This document shows, in pieces, positions 35,109 to 43,622 of a stretch of 64,000 nucleotides of DNA (positions are counted from its first letter, which is position 1; each line of letters opens with the position of its first letter). This stretch comes from CAZTAO01 sp964611645 (lineage in GTDB: Bacteria; Armatimonadota; UBA5829), in the NCBI GenBank assembly GCA_964611645.1, contig CAZTAO010000020.1:9455-73454 (forward strand), read 5' to 3'. Below the pieces are notes generated by a model that did not search any database, had not been told where the DNA came from, and worked only from the letters and a program-made list of their open reading frames with translations. The position numbers and the translations under genes were made by a program.

Positions 35109-35492
35109 TCACCGACTGAACACCCTGCTCCTCGACATGTAGAGCACGACTCCCTCTACAATGAAACCGAACAGAGGGAAGACCACCACTGCCCACAGGA
35201 AATTGGCTGTTGCGCCCACTAACACTATAGTCCCGGCAGCCAGAACGCCCGCATAGATCATGGCTAGTCTGTAGGCCATGATTGGCCGCAGCACCCCCAA
35301 CACAGTCAGTATCAGCGACGGCAGTGCGCCAATAGCCAGAATCCAGTACCCTAGGTCGGGTCCTATTTCATTCTGTGCTACAGGCCTCGCCAGCAAGCAG
35401 CCCCACGCTGTCAGAATAACCGTGTAGAAGACGTGCCAACCAACGAACTTCCTATCGAACCGTGGCCTCGCGGCCTGTTCCACGCTTTCCAT
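35109..35492 (-). CDS. Small four-TM membrane protein in the leu operon
   Basis: 127 residues with about four TM helices (WHVFYTVILTAWGCLLA, YWILAIGALPSLILTVLGVL, LAMIYAGVLAAGTIVLVGA, LWAVVVFPLFGFIVEGVVLY). Family unknown. It starts 13 bases after the leuA stop, so it is co-transcribed. Confidence 0.65.
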   Translation of the reverse strand: MESVEQAARPRFDRKFVGWHVFYTVILTAWGCLLARPVAQNEIGPDLGYWILAIGALPSLILTVLGVLRPIMAYRLAMIYAGVLAAGTIVLVGATANFLWAVVVFPLFGFIVEGVVLYMSRSRVFSR

Positions 35493-35505
35493 TGCAGGTC
35501 CTTCC

Positions 35506-37062
35506 CTACAGCGTCACCTTCTCAACTCCGCTGTCGCCGTTTTCTCGTCTTTCTTGCTGGTAGACCAGCTTGTTGATCGCGTTGATGTAGGCTTTGGCGC
35601 TGGCTTCCACTATGTCCAGGCTGGTGCCGTGGCCGGTGTATATCCTGTCCTGGTCGCTGATCATCTTCACCGTCACATCAGCCAGCGCGTCCGTGCCGCC
35701 GGTGACCGACTTCACGGTGTAGTCCGCCAGGGTATACTTGGCGCTGACCATCTTGTCGATTGTCTTGTATACCGCGTCCACGGAGCCGACGCCCATGCCT
35801 GCCTTTATCGTGTCGCCATCGGCCGTCTTCAGCCTTATAGTGGCAGTTGACACACCTTCCAGCGTGGTCATTACCGTCATGTAGCTCAGTTCGTACTTGG
35901 TTGGCGCGGTGTAGACCTCGTCCGCCACTATGGCCTCGATGTCCTCGTCGAAGATCTCTTTCTTCCGGTCTGCCAGTTCCTTGAACCGCACGAACGCCTT
36001 GTCCAGGTCAGCCTTGCTCAGATGGAATCCCAGAGTCTTCAGCCGCTCCTCGAACGCGTGCCGGCCGGAATGCTTGCCCAGGACCAGTTTGGTCTCTGTG
36101 AAGCCGACAGACTCAGCATCCATGATCTCGTATGTCCGGCGGTCTTGCAGGACTCCGTGCTGGTGAATGCCGGCTTCGTGTCGGAACGCGTTAGCGCCGA
36201 CTATGGCCTTGTTCACCTGCACATCAAGCCCCGTGATGTTGCTGACCAGCCTGCTGGCGGGGATAATCTCCTTGGTGTAGACGCCGGTCTTCGCGCCGTA
36301 GATGTCCGCGCGAGTGTTCAGCGACATAACCACTTCTTCCAGAGAGCAGTTCCCCGCGCGCTCGCCGATGCCGTTGATAGTACACTCCACCTGCCCCGCG
36401 CCCTCAGCCACCGCCGCCAGGGAGTTGGCGACAGCCAGCCCCAGGTCATTGTGGCAATGAACGCTGATGACGCAGTTCTTGATGTTGGGCACGCGCTTAA
36501 ACAGGGTGGCGATCATTTTGCCGTATTCCTGAGGCACTCCGTACCCCACTGTGTCCGGCACGTTCACAACAGTCGCGCCCGCATCGATTACAGCCTCGAC
36601 AACCTGGCACAGGTAGTCGATGTCGGACCGCGACGCGTCTTCTGCGGAGAACTCGACTTCTTCGCAGTAGCCTTTGGCGTGCTTGACTGCCGCAACTGCC
36701 AGCTCCAGAACCTGTTCCCGAGTCTTCTGCAGTTTCTTCTCGATGTGCAGGTCGCTGGTCGCGATGAACGTGTGGATTACCGGCTTCTTGGCATACTGCA
36801 GTGCTTCCCACGCGCGGTCGATGTCCTTGGTGCTCGCGCGGCACAGGCCAGCCACGGCCGGTCCCTTTATCATCTCCGAAACGGCCTTCACCGCCTCGAA
36901 ATCGCCGATGGATGAGATAGGGAAGCCCGCCTCGATGACGTCGACTTTCAGCCTCGCCAGAGCGCGCGCAACTTCCAGCTTCTCAGCTATGTTCATGCTG
37001 GCTCCGGGGCACTGCTCCCCATCGCGCAGCGTGGTATCGAATATCCGTATTCGCCTTGCCAT
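35506..37062 (-). CDS. leuA: 2-isopropylmalate synthase
   Basis: About 518 residues from the ATG at 37062 (AGGAGG upstream). The TIM barrel starts IFDTTLRDGEQCPGASM; metal and catalytic residues are in SVHCHNDLGLAVANSLAA and the HEAGIHQHG loop. A full C-terminal regulatory LeuA dimer domain (about residues 390-510) allows leucine feedback inhibition. It condenses acetyl-CoA with 2-ketoisovalerate. Homocitrate or citramalate synthase is less likely because of the leu operon context. Confidence 0.94.
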   Translation of the reverse strand: MARRIRIFDTTLRDGEQCPGASMNIAEKLEVARALARLKVDVIEAGFPISSIGDFEAVKAVSEMIKGPAVAGLCRASTKDIDRAWEALQYAKKPVIHTFIATSDLHIEKKLQKTREQVLELAVAAVKHAKGYCEEVEFSAEDASRSDIDYLCQVVEAVIDAGATVVNVPDTVGYGVPQEYGKMIATLFKRVPNIKNCVISVHCHNDLGLAVANSLAAVAEGAGQVECTINGIGERAGNCSLEEVVMSLNTRADIYGAKTGVYTKEIIPASRLVSNITGLDVQVNKAIVGANAFRHEAGIHQHGVLQDRRTYEIMDAESVGFTETKLVLGKHSGRHAFEERLKTLGFHLSKADLDKAFVRFKELADRKKEIFDEDIEAIVADEVYTAPTKYELSYMTVMTTLEGVSTATIRLKTADGDTIKAGMGVGSVDAVYKTIDKMVSAKYTLADYTVKSVTGGTDALADVTVKMISDQDRIYTGHGTSLDIVEASAKAYINAINKLVYQQERRENGDSGVEKVTL

Positions 37063-37099
37063 TTTGTTTTCCTCCTGTTGAGAGGTTGTCGATAGGACA

Positions 37100-37182
37100 C
37101 CCCTCACCCTGAGCCCTTTCGCAGCCCCGCTTCGCTAAGGGCTGCTTGCGGGCAGCGCCTCTCCCGCAAGGGGAGAGGGGAC
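37100..37182. repeat. REP-like palindromic repeat
   Basis: CCCCTCACCCTGAGCCC and CTCTCCC...GGGAGAGGGG arms, with an internal CAGCCC...GGGCTG-type stem. Related CCCTCTCCC/GGGAGAGGG palindromes occur at about 40978-41020, 50750-50780, 54507-54536 and 59844-59875. Confidence 0.55.
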
Positions 37183-37237
37183 GACTTCATCGTCGCCCAA
37201 GCATCTTCTTCTGCGCACAGGCGTCCGGTACAAGTAC

Positions 37238-37265
37238 AGCCCGGCACACCTGGGGGCGCCGGGCT
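37238..37265 (-). terminator. GC-rich hairpin between ilvC and leuA
   Basis: AGCCCGGC and GCCGGGCT enclose a 12-base loop just downstream of the ilvC stop. There is no U-tract, so it may instead be a processing or attenuation hairpin that sets ilvC apart from leuA. Confidence 0.4.
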
Positions 37266-37308
37266 GTTGAGAGACTTTTCTTACTTCTCCGGTATTCTTA
37301 CCGGGGGA

Positions 37309-38313
37309 TTAGCCCTTCTTGGTTTTGATCCAGGGCATCATCTCTCTGAGTCCAGCGCCTACTTCCTCTATAAGCTCGCGGTCGGCTCTCCTGCGGGACG
37401 CGTTGAGGGTGGCTTTCCTTGCCTGGTTCTCAAGGATCCACTCTCTCGCGAACTCGCCGGACTGGATCTCCTCAAGGATAATCCGCATCTCGTCCTTCAC
37501 GTCCTCGGTCACCACTCTTGGCCCGCGGGTGTAGTCGCCATACTCGGCAGTGTTGCTGATCGAGTATCTCATGTAGCTCATGCCGCCCTCATACATGAGG
37601 TCGACGATAAGCTTGAGCTCGTGCAAGCACTCAAAGTACGCGATCTCAGGCTGGTAGCCGGCTTCCACGAGAATATCGAAGCCCGCCTTCACAAGCGCGG
37701 TAGCTCCACCGCAAAGCACGGCCTGCTCGCCGAAGAGGTCCGTCTCGGTCTCTTCCTCGAAAGTCGTCTCAAGTATGCCGACCTTCGCAGCGCCGATTCC
37801 CTTGCCGTAAGCAAGCGCGATGTCCTTGGCCTTACCACTGGCATCCTGATAGATAGCGATCAGCGCGGGAACTCCGGCGCCTTCGGTGTAGACTCTGCGC
37901 ACCAGGTGGCCAGGGCCTTTGGGCGCAACCATGATCACGTCCACGTTCTTGGGCGGGATTATCTGGCCGAAGTGGATGTTGAAGCCGTGCGAGAAGATCA
38001 GCACCTTGCCGGCTGTCAGATTCGCTTCGACTTCGTTCTTGTACACTATCGGCTGGGTTTCGTCCTCGGTAAGTATCTGGATCAGGTCGGCCTGCTTGCT
38101 GGCCTCCGACGCGGACACGGGCTTGAAGCCGTGCTCGATGGCTATCTTCCAGTTATCGCTCCCAGGGAGATCAGAAACAATCACTTCAACTCCGCTGTCG
38201 CGCAGGTTCTGAGCCTGGGCATGGCCCTGGCTTCCGTAGCCAATGATCGCTACTTTCTTTCCCTTGAGTAAGTCCAGATTCGCGTCTTTGTCGTAATACA
38301 CTTTTGCCGGCAT
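37309..38313 (-). CDS. ilvC: Ketol-acid reductoisomerase (class I)
   Basis: 334 residues with the Rossmann motif IIGYGSQGHAQAQNLRDSG, APKGPGHLVRR, and the metal-binding DLFGEQAVLCGG and ECLHELKLIVDLMYEGG. The cofactor loop after the second strand reads VSDLPGSDNW (residues 46-55) where NADPH enzymes usually have VGLRxGSxSW, so the phosphate-binding arginine and serine are absent. GGAGG precedes the ATG. It converts acetolactate or acetohydroxybutyrate to the dihydroxy acid. Confidence 0.96.
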   Translation of the reverse strand: MPAKVYYDKDANLDLLKGKKVAIIGYGSQGHAQAQNLRDSGVEVIVSDLPGSDNWKIAIEHGFKPVSASEASKQADLIQILTEDETQPIVYKNEVEANLTAGKVLIFSHGFNIHFGQIIPPKNVDVIMVAPKGPGHLVRRVYTEGAGVPALIAIYQDASGKAKDIALAYGKGIGAAKVGILETTFEEETETDLFGEQAVLCGGATALVKAGFDILVEAGYQPEIAYFECLHELKLIVDLMYEGGMSYMRYSISNTAEYGDYTRGPRVVTEDVKDEMRIILEEIQSGEFAREWILENQARKATLNASRRRADRELIEEVGAGLREMMPWIKTKKG

Positions 38314-38374
38314 GTTTTTCCTCCATTGGATTGCATTGGCGCTCTAATACCAATGACTTGGTTGTTTTTTGCTG

Positions 38375-38707
38375 CTAGAGTTTCTTCTCGCTGTACCACT
38401 TTGCCGCTTTCGACACGGCAACACCAAGCGCCGCTCCCAGCAGCGCAAACAAACATAATCGGGCAAGCAAGCCTGGCGCAGAGTCAAAGCCGACCGCGTC
38501 AGTGAAAGCGTTGTGAGCTATCCACAACACAAAGACCAACGTGCCGCTCAACCCGAGCGCCAGTCCTGCCACCATTCCTCTCGCCAAAGACCGCCTGACC
38601 GCGCCAACAACTGCACCCGCAGCTAATCCCACGACAGGCCCCAGCACGGCCAGCCAAACCAAAGCGATATTGACTGTGTTTTCGTCAACCAGTTGTTTCA
38701 ACTTCAT
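38375..38707 (-). CDS. Small membrane protein between ilvN and ilvC
   Basis: 110 residues with about three TM helices (VNIALVWLAVLGPVVGLAAG, GMVAGLALGLSGTLVFVLWI, LARLCLFALLGAALGVAV). It overlaps the ilvN stop by 23 bases. Family unknown; it is part of the operon by position. Confidence 0.6.
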   Translation of the reverse strand: MKLKQLVDENTVNIALVWLAVLGPVVGLAAGAVVGAVRRSLARGMVAGLALGLSGTLVFVLWIAHNAFTDAVGFDSAPGLLARLCLFALLGAALGVAVSKAAKWYSEKKL

Positions 38708-39215
38708 CCAGCGCCGTTCGCGCTCCTCGTGACATGGCTATCTTGCCCGTGCGGACAACTTCTCGTATGCCGTACGGGTTCAGCATCGACTCGATGGCGT
38801 CGATCTTGTCGACGTTACCGGTCACCTCGATGGTGAATGTAGTATCGCTCACGTCGATAATCTTCGCGCGGAAGATGTCGACGATCTGCATTATCTCCAT
38901 CCGGTTGTTCGCGACCGCGTTGACCTTGATCATCGCCAGTTCGCGCTCCAGGATCGGGATCTCGCTGTAGTCGATGACGTTGATCACGTCGATGAGTTTG
39001 TCCGTCTGCTTGCTGATCTGCTCCAGCACGGCGTCATCGCCACTGACCACGATAGTCATGCGGCTGATGCTCGGGTCGTTGGTGATGCTCACCGCGAGGG
39101 ACTCTATGTTGAACCCACGTCTGGCGTACAGCCCCGAGACTCTGGCTAACACACCGGGTTTGTTCACAACCAGCGCGGTAATGGTATGCTGCATTTTTCT
39201 GCCGTTACTGCCCAT
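38685..39215 (-). CDS. ilvN: Acetolactate synthase small (regulatory) subunit
   Basis: About 176 residues: an N-terminal ACT domain (LVVNKPGVLARVSGLYARRG) that binds valine or a similar effector, and the longer C-terminal ALS_ss domain (IEVTGNVDKIDAIESMLNPY). It activates IlvB and confers feedback inhibition. I prefer the ATG at 39215, which has AGGAGG six bases upstream; the ATG at 39221 directly abuts that site. It overlaps the ilvB stop. Confidence 0.94.
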   Translation of the reverse strand: MGSNGRKMQHTITALVVNKPGVLARVSGLYARRGFNIESLAVSITNDPSISRMTIVVSGDDAVLEQISKQTDKLIDVINVIDYSEIPILERELAMIKVNAVANNRMEIMQIVDIFRAKIIDVSDTTFTIEVTGNVDKIDAIESMLNPYGIREVVRTGKIAMSRGARTALDEVETTG

Positions 39216-40908
39216 TTCCATCCTCCTGGCCCGGTCTGTTGACCATCATTTCCTCAATGCTTCCGCCCGCCGGTATCATCGGGAACACGTTTTCCTCAGG
39301 CGAGGTCCTGAAATCCATCAGCACCGGCCGGTCGTTGATCTCCATCGACCGCCTCAGCGCAGGCTCAACATCCGACATCTTTTCGATAGTGATGCCGACC
39401 GCCCCGTACGCCTCAGCCAACTTCTCGAAATTCGGCTGGTGGGATATATCCACTCCTGAGTAACGCTTGCCCCAGAACAGGTCCTGCCACTGCCTCACCA
39501 TACCCAGGAAGCCGTTGTTCAGCAGCACGATCTTGATCGGCAGCTTGTGCTCCACGGCCGGAGCCAGTTCCTGCAGGGTCATCTGGAACCCGCCGTCCCC
39601 GCAGATGACGAACACCTGCCGGTCCGGGCAGCCGACCTGCGCGCCAAATGCCGCCGGGAAGCCATACCCCATCGTGCCTAAGCCGCCACTCGACAGAAAC
39701 GTCCTCGGTGTCCGCGTCTTATAGAACAGAGCGGCCCACATCTGGTTCTGGCCTACGTCTGTAACCACAATGGCATCGTCGTTGGCCATCTCAGACAGCA
39801 TGTTGACTACACACTGCGGCATTATGCAGCTATCATCCACCGGACACACCAGCGCGTAGTCCTTGCGCCACTGCATGATCTGCTCGTTCCAGTCGCTCTC
39901 CGGCTTGGGCTGGACCCTCTCCGTCAGCATTGCCAGCGCCCGCTTGCAGTTGCCTATAATCGACACATCCACGTGGACAGTCTTGCCGATCTCGGCCGGG
40001 TCAACGTCCATGTGGATCACTTTCGCCTTCTTGGCGAACGCCGCCAGCTTACCGGTGACCCTGTCGTCGAACCTGGCGCCCACCGCTATCAGCAGGTCGC
40101 ACTCGTGGACCGCGTGGTTGGCGTAGGCTGTTCCGTGCATCCCCAGCATCCCCAGAGAGTGCGGATGGTTCTCCGATATCGCGCCTTTTCCCAGCAGCGT
40201 GTTGGCAACCAGGATATGGGTCTTCTCCGAGAGCTTTGTCAGTTCCTCTGATGCCCCCGCCGATATGACTCCACCGCCCGCGTAGAGCACCGGCCTCTCG
40301 GCCTTGGCTATCAGTTCGGCAGCCGCTTCTATGTCGGCAGTCTTGATCTCGCGATACGGGACGTATCCCCTCACCGACACTTCCTTCACCGGCTGGTAGT
40401 CTACACTCTGCAGCGACACGTCCATCGGTATATCCACCAGCACGGGGCCAGGTCGGCCGGTCGTGGCAATGTACATCGCCTCGGCAATGGTCCTTGCCAG
40501 GTCTGCGGCGTCTTTCACCAGGAAGTTGTGCTTGGTAATGGGCATCGTTATGCCGGTTGTGTCTGCTTCCTGGAAAGCGTCCTTACCCAGCGCTATGGTC
40601 CGCACCTGCCCGGTAACCGCCAGCATTGGAATGGAGTCCATGTAGGCATTGGCCAGTCCTGTTACCAGGTTGGTCGCGCCTGGGCCGGACGTGGCAAAAC
40701 ACACACCCAGCTTGCCGGTTGCCCGAGAGTAACCCTCGGCGGCGTGCGCGGCGCCCTGCTCGTGGCGCATTAGTATGTTGCGCAGGTCGTGCGCCTCATA
40801 CAATGCGTCGTAGATGGGGATCATCACCCCACCCGGTATTCCGAATATCACTTCCACCCCGCCGTCCACCAGGGAACGGATCAAGGCTTGTGCACCTGTC
40901 ATTTTCAC
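39205..40908 (-). CDS. ilvB: Acetolactate synthase large subunit
   Basis: 567 residues of a ThDP enzyme. The activating glutamate is in RHEQGAAHAAEGYSRATG, a FAD-binding middle domain is present, and the ThDP motif GDGGFQMTLQEL ends about 30 residues on with NNGFLGMVRQWQ. It condenses two pyruvates, or pyruvate with 2-ketobutyrate. The start is a GTG two codons before an ATG, with AAAGGG upstream. Confidence 0.96.
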   Translation of the reverse strand: MKMTGAQALIRSLVDGGVEVIFGIPGGVMIPIYDALYEAHDLRNILMRHEQGAAHAAEGYSRATGKLGVCFATSGPGATNLVTGLANAYMDSIPMLAVTGQVRTIALGKDAFQEADTTGITMPITKHNFLVKDAADLARTIAEAMYIATTGRPGPVLVDIPMDVSLQSVDYQPVKEVSVRGYVPYREIKTADIEAAAELIAKAERPVLYAGGGVISAGASEELTKLSEKTHILVANTLLGKGAISENHPHSLGMLGMHGTAYANHAVHECDLLIAVGARFDDRVTGKLAAFAKKAKVIHMDVDPAEIGKTVHVDVSIIGNCKRALAMLTERVQPKPESDWNEQIMQWRKDYALVCPVDDSCIMPQCVVNMLSEMANDDAIVVTDVGQNQMWAALFYKTRTPRTFLSSGGLGTMGYGFPAAFGAQVGCPDRQVFVICGDGGFQMTLQELAPAVEHKLPIKIVLLNNGFLGMVRQWQDLFWGKRYSGVDISHQPNFEKLAEAYGAVGITIEKMSDVEPALRRSMEINDRPVLMDFRTSPEENVFPMIPAGGSIEEMMVNRPGQEDGNGQ

Positions 40909-40977
40909 TTTAGTCAGCCCTTTCTGTGCAAAAGTAGTGTTACCTGTGACAGTTCTATTGGAAGGTTATCTCTTCCC

Positions 40978-41020
40978 CTCACCCCAACCCTCTCCCCGGA
41001 TGCCGGGGAGAGGGAGCGTT
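40978..41020. repeat. REP-like palindrome between ilvB and ilvD
   Basis: CCCAACCCTCTCCCCGG and CCGGGGAGAGGG form a long stem (CCCTCTCCCCGG/CCGGGGAGAGGG). It is the same family as the other CCCTCTCCC palindromes. As an RNA hairpin it could modulate the ilvD/ilvB expression ratio. Confidence 0.55.
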
Positions 41021-41041
41021 TGGTCGACAGAACTGTTGCTG

Positions 41042-42733
41042 TTACTCGACTATCGCTCCTTTTGCGGCTGATGATACGAGTCTGGCATATCTAGCCAGGT
41101 AACCGGTCTTCACCCTTATCTCAAAAGGTTTTGCCTTGGCTCTGCGATCGGCAATCTCGGCGTCCGACAGCTTCACGTCCATTGTCTTGTTCGGAATGTT
41201 GATGCTTATCACATCTCCGTCCTTCAAGAGGCCAATCACGCCTCCCGATGCGCCTTCCGGCGAGACATGGCCGATGGCCGCACCGCGCGTGGCCCCCGAG
41301 AACCTGCCGTCCGTTATGAGGGCGATGTCCTTGCCCCAGCCCATCCCGGACACTGTCGCCGTGGCTGTCAGCATCTCCCGCATACCAGGTCCGCCTCGCG
41401 GGCCTTCATTGCGGATCACGATGACCTCGCCTTTGACTATCTTGTCCGACAACAAAGCGGCTACAGCGTCGTCCTCGCACTCGAACACATGCGCCGGTCC
41501 CTCAAAGACCAGAGCTTCGGGCTCGACTGCCGACTGCTTCACAACCGCGCCGTCCGGGCAGAGATTACCTTTGAGTATAGCCAGACCACCCTCGGGGTGA
41601 TATGGCCTGTTTATCGGATGGATGACGTCCTCATCCCGGATTCTGACACCCTCGAGGTTCTCCCCGAGAGTCTTGCCGGTGGCCGTCATCACAGACAGAT
41701 CAACCAGTCCCTTTTTGCTCAACTCGTTCATCACCGCCATCACGCCGCCAGCTTCGTTGAAGTCCTGCATGTGGTGAATCACCTGTTTCGCAGGATCCGG
41801 CGACGGATGCGCTATGGCCGGGCTCAGGGTAACGAGATGCGGCGTGGCCGCACTCACCTCATTGAACATATCCAGCCTGAATTCCACGCCTGCTTCGTGC
41901 GCTATCGCAGGCACGTGCAGGGTGGTGTTGGTGGAACACCCCAGAGCCATATCGACGGCGAGCGCGTTCTTGAACGCCTGAGGGGTCATCACATCGCGCG
42001 CCTTCACTCCGGCTCTGAAGAGGTCCATCACCTTCATGCCCGCGTGCTTAGCCAGCCGAATTCGGGCAGCGTGCACTGCGGGAATAGAACCATTACCAGG
42101 CAAGCCCATACCCAGGGCTTCGGTGAGGCAGTTCATAGAGTTGGCGGTGAACATGCCCGCGCAGCTTCCGCAGCCGGGGCACGCGCTGTCTTCCATCTCG
42201 GCCATATCACACTCCGTGATCTTGCCGGATCTCAGCGCGCCCGCAGCCTCGAACATCTGCGTCACCGATATATCTTTGCCCTTGAACCGACCAGCCAACA
42301 TAGGCCCGCCGCTGATTACCACTGTCGGTATGTTCAGCCTGGCGGCAGCCATCAACATGGCAGGGATGATTTTGTCGCAGTTGGGGATCAGCACCAGGGC
42401 ATCGAACGCGTGGGCTTTCATCATGCACTCTATGGAGTCGGCGATAATTTCCCGCGTAGCCAGGGAGTACTTCATGCCCTCGTGGCCCATGGCGATTCCG
42501 TCGCAGACACCTATTACCCCAAACTCCATGGGGGTGCCACCTGCTATGCGAACGCCGGTCTTGACCGCCTCGGCAATCTTGTCCAGGTTGATGTGGCCGG
42601 GCACAACCTCGTTCCAGGAGTTGGCAATGCCAACCAGCGGGCGATACATCTCTTCATCGATATAGCCCATCCCCTTCAGCAAAGCTCTATGCGCAGCTCT
42701 CTCAGGCCCCGTTCTCACAACATCGCTTCTCAT
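41042..42733 (-). CDS. ilvD: Dihydroxy-acid dehydratase
   Basis: 563 residues. Cluster cysteines lie in LIPNCDKIIPAML, SACPGCGSCAGMFTANSMN and MALGCSTNTTLH; the catalytic loop is ITDGRFSGATRGAAIGH. This pattern (three cysteines) fits the [2Fe-2S]/[4Fe-4S] IlvD family. It makes 2-ketoisovalerate and 2-keto-3-methylvalerate. It is the first gene after the T-box leader, with GGGGAG before the ATG. Confidence 0.96.
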   Translation of the reverse strand: MRSDVVRTGPERAAHRALLKGMGYIDEEMYRPLVGIANSWNEVVPGHINLDKIAEAVKTGVRIAGGTPMEFGVIGVCDGIAMGHEGMKYSLATREIIADSIECMMKAHAFDALVLIPNCDKIIPAMLMAAARLNIPTVVISGGPMLAGRFKGKDISVTQMFEAAGALRSGKITECDMAEMEDSACPGCGSCAGMFTANSMNCLTEALGMGLPGNGSIPAVHAARIRLAKHAGMKVMDLFRAGVKARDVMTPQAFKNALAVDMALGCSTNTTLHVPAIAHEAGVEFRLDMFNEVSAATPHLVTLSPAIAHPSPDPAKQVIHHMQDFNEAGGVMAVMNELSKKGLVDLSVMTATGKTLGENLEGVRIRDEDVIHPINRPYHPEGGLAILKGNLCPDGAVVKQSAVEPEALVFEGPAHVFECEDDAVAALLSDKIVKGEVIVIRNEGPRGGPGMREMLTATATVSGMGWGKDIALITDGRFSGATRGAAIGHVSPEGASGGVIGLLKDGDVISINIPNKTMDVKLSDAEIADRRAKAKPFEIRVKTGYLARYARLVSSAAKGAIVE

Positions 42734-42787
42734 AACAAAACACTCCCCGTTGAGAAATCAAACCCCATCACGCAACGCCAATGACCT

Positions 42788-43041
42788 AACAAAAATGCCT
42801 CAGTCCGTGTAGGGACGAGAGGCATTGCGTGCTCGTGGTACCACCCTTGTTCAGCCAGGCGCACATGCGCCAAAGCTCTCAAGTGCGCTTTAACGGGCGC
42901 TCCCGGGTCGGCTTACTTGCGCCGATACAATTTCGGCGGGTTCAGCTTTCAGCTCAGGGGTGAGATTCGGATACGCCGGTGCCCCGCTTCTCAGCTACCG
43001 CGGGTCTCTGTGGCCACCTGCACGCGCCTACTATCCCCTTC
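42788..43041 (-). ncRNA. T-box riboswitch leader, leucine-specific (CUC), upstream of ilvD
   Basis: On the minus strand the T-box signature AAGGGTGGTACCACG (42834-42848) is followed by a terminator hairpin, AATGCCTC...GAGGCATT, and TTTTTGTT (42788-42826). Stem I starts at GAAGGGG (about 43041), and its specifier loop has AGUA on the 5' side and GAA-U-CUC-A on the 3' side. The specifier triplet CUC is at 42962-42964, i.e. leucine. Uncharged tRNA-Leu should stabilise the antiterminator and allow the ilv/leu operon to be read through. Confidence 0.93.
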
Positions 43042-43073
43042 ATTGCTTTTGGGGTATTGAATTGTGCCCCAAT

Positions 43074-43101
43074 ATTATCATATTGTGAATGGGTTAGTCA
43101 A
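43074..43101 (-). promoter_or_regulatory. Sigma70-type promoter of the T-box/ilv-leu operon
   Basis: TTGACT (43096-43101, minus strand) and GATAAT (43074-43079) are separated by 16 bases. Each matches the consensus at five of six positions. Transcription would start near 43066, just before stem I of the T-box. The promoter abuts the 3' end of the preceding gene. Confidence 0.7.
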
Positions 43102-43531
43102 ACTTCGTTCCGAGTTCCGGGTTCGGAGTTCCGAGTTGAGAAACTGCGGAGCCATTCCGAATCACCCGCACTTCCGCGGCGACCAGGGTCGCTATGAGCA
43201 CTATCAGCGGGGCGGGGCTGGGGTCTGTAAGGCCGGTCACAGCTTGCCACGCGCCAAGTGGAGGGTTGAGTTCGGGAGAGTCTATGAGCAGCAGTTGAGC
43301 GACTGCGGCTCTGGCAAGCACCGCCCCGGCCGCCATCAGGATCGGAACAGCAATGGCCACAAATATCCGGGGTTTCTTCTTCCACAGGCGCGCCATCACC
43401 CCACCCGCCCCGAGACCAAACAGCACAGCGGCAGGCAGCATGAGGTATCCCAGGAACTCAGCGCCCCACCCCGCGCAAGCCCCCAGCAACAACGCCGCCA
43501 ATAGTCTGTATGTTTCTTTGAGTACTCTCAT
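43094..43531 (-). CDS. Small membrane protein of unknown function
   Basis: 145 residues from the ATG at 43531. TM segments include LLAALLLGACAGWGAEFLGY, LPAAVLFGLGAGGVMARLW and FVAIAVPILMAAGAVLARAA. The last residues (QLGTPNPELGTKFD) are encoded by a GAGTTCCG-type short repeat, so the natural end may have been altered by repeat insertion. No family recognised. Confidence 0.6.
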   Translation of the reverse strand: MRVLKETYRLLAALLLGACAGWGAEFLGYLMLPAAVLFGLGAGGVMARLWKKKPRIFVAIAVPILMAAGAVLARAAVAQLLLIDSPELNPPLGAWQAVTGLTDPSPAPLIVLIATLVAAEVRVIRNGSAVSQLGTPNPELGTKFD

Positions 43532-43538
43532 TTTGGCT

Positions 43539-43570
43539 TGATGGTTTGATAGTTTGATGGTTTGATGGTT
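43539..43570. repeat. Short tandem repeat, TGATGGTT x4
   Basis: Four 8-base units, the second reading TGATAGTT. It lies between the stop of mutS and the start of the small membrane protein. Confidence 0.8.
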
Positions 43571-43622
43571 GAGCTCCAATCGACTGTCGACTGTGGACTG
43601 ATGACCGCCAACTCCCGACTCA

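Noticed and set aside
41267..42784. 505-codon open frame on the plus strand opposite ilvD
   Set aside because: It is antisense to a clear IlvD and has no recognisable domain or RBS; it is a by-product of codon bias.
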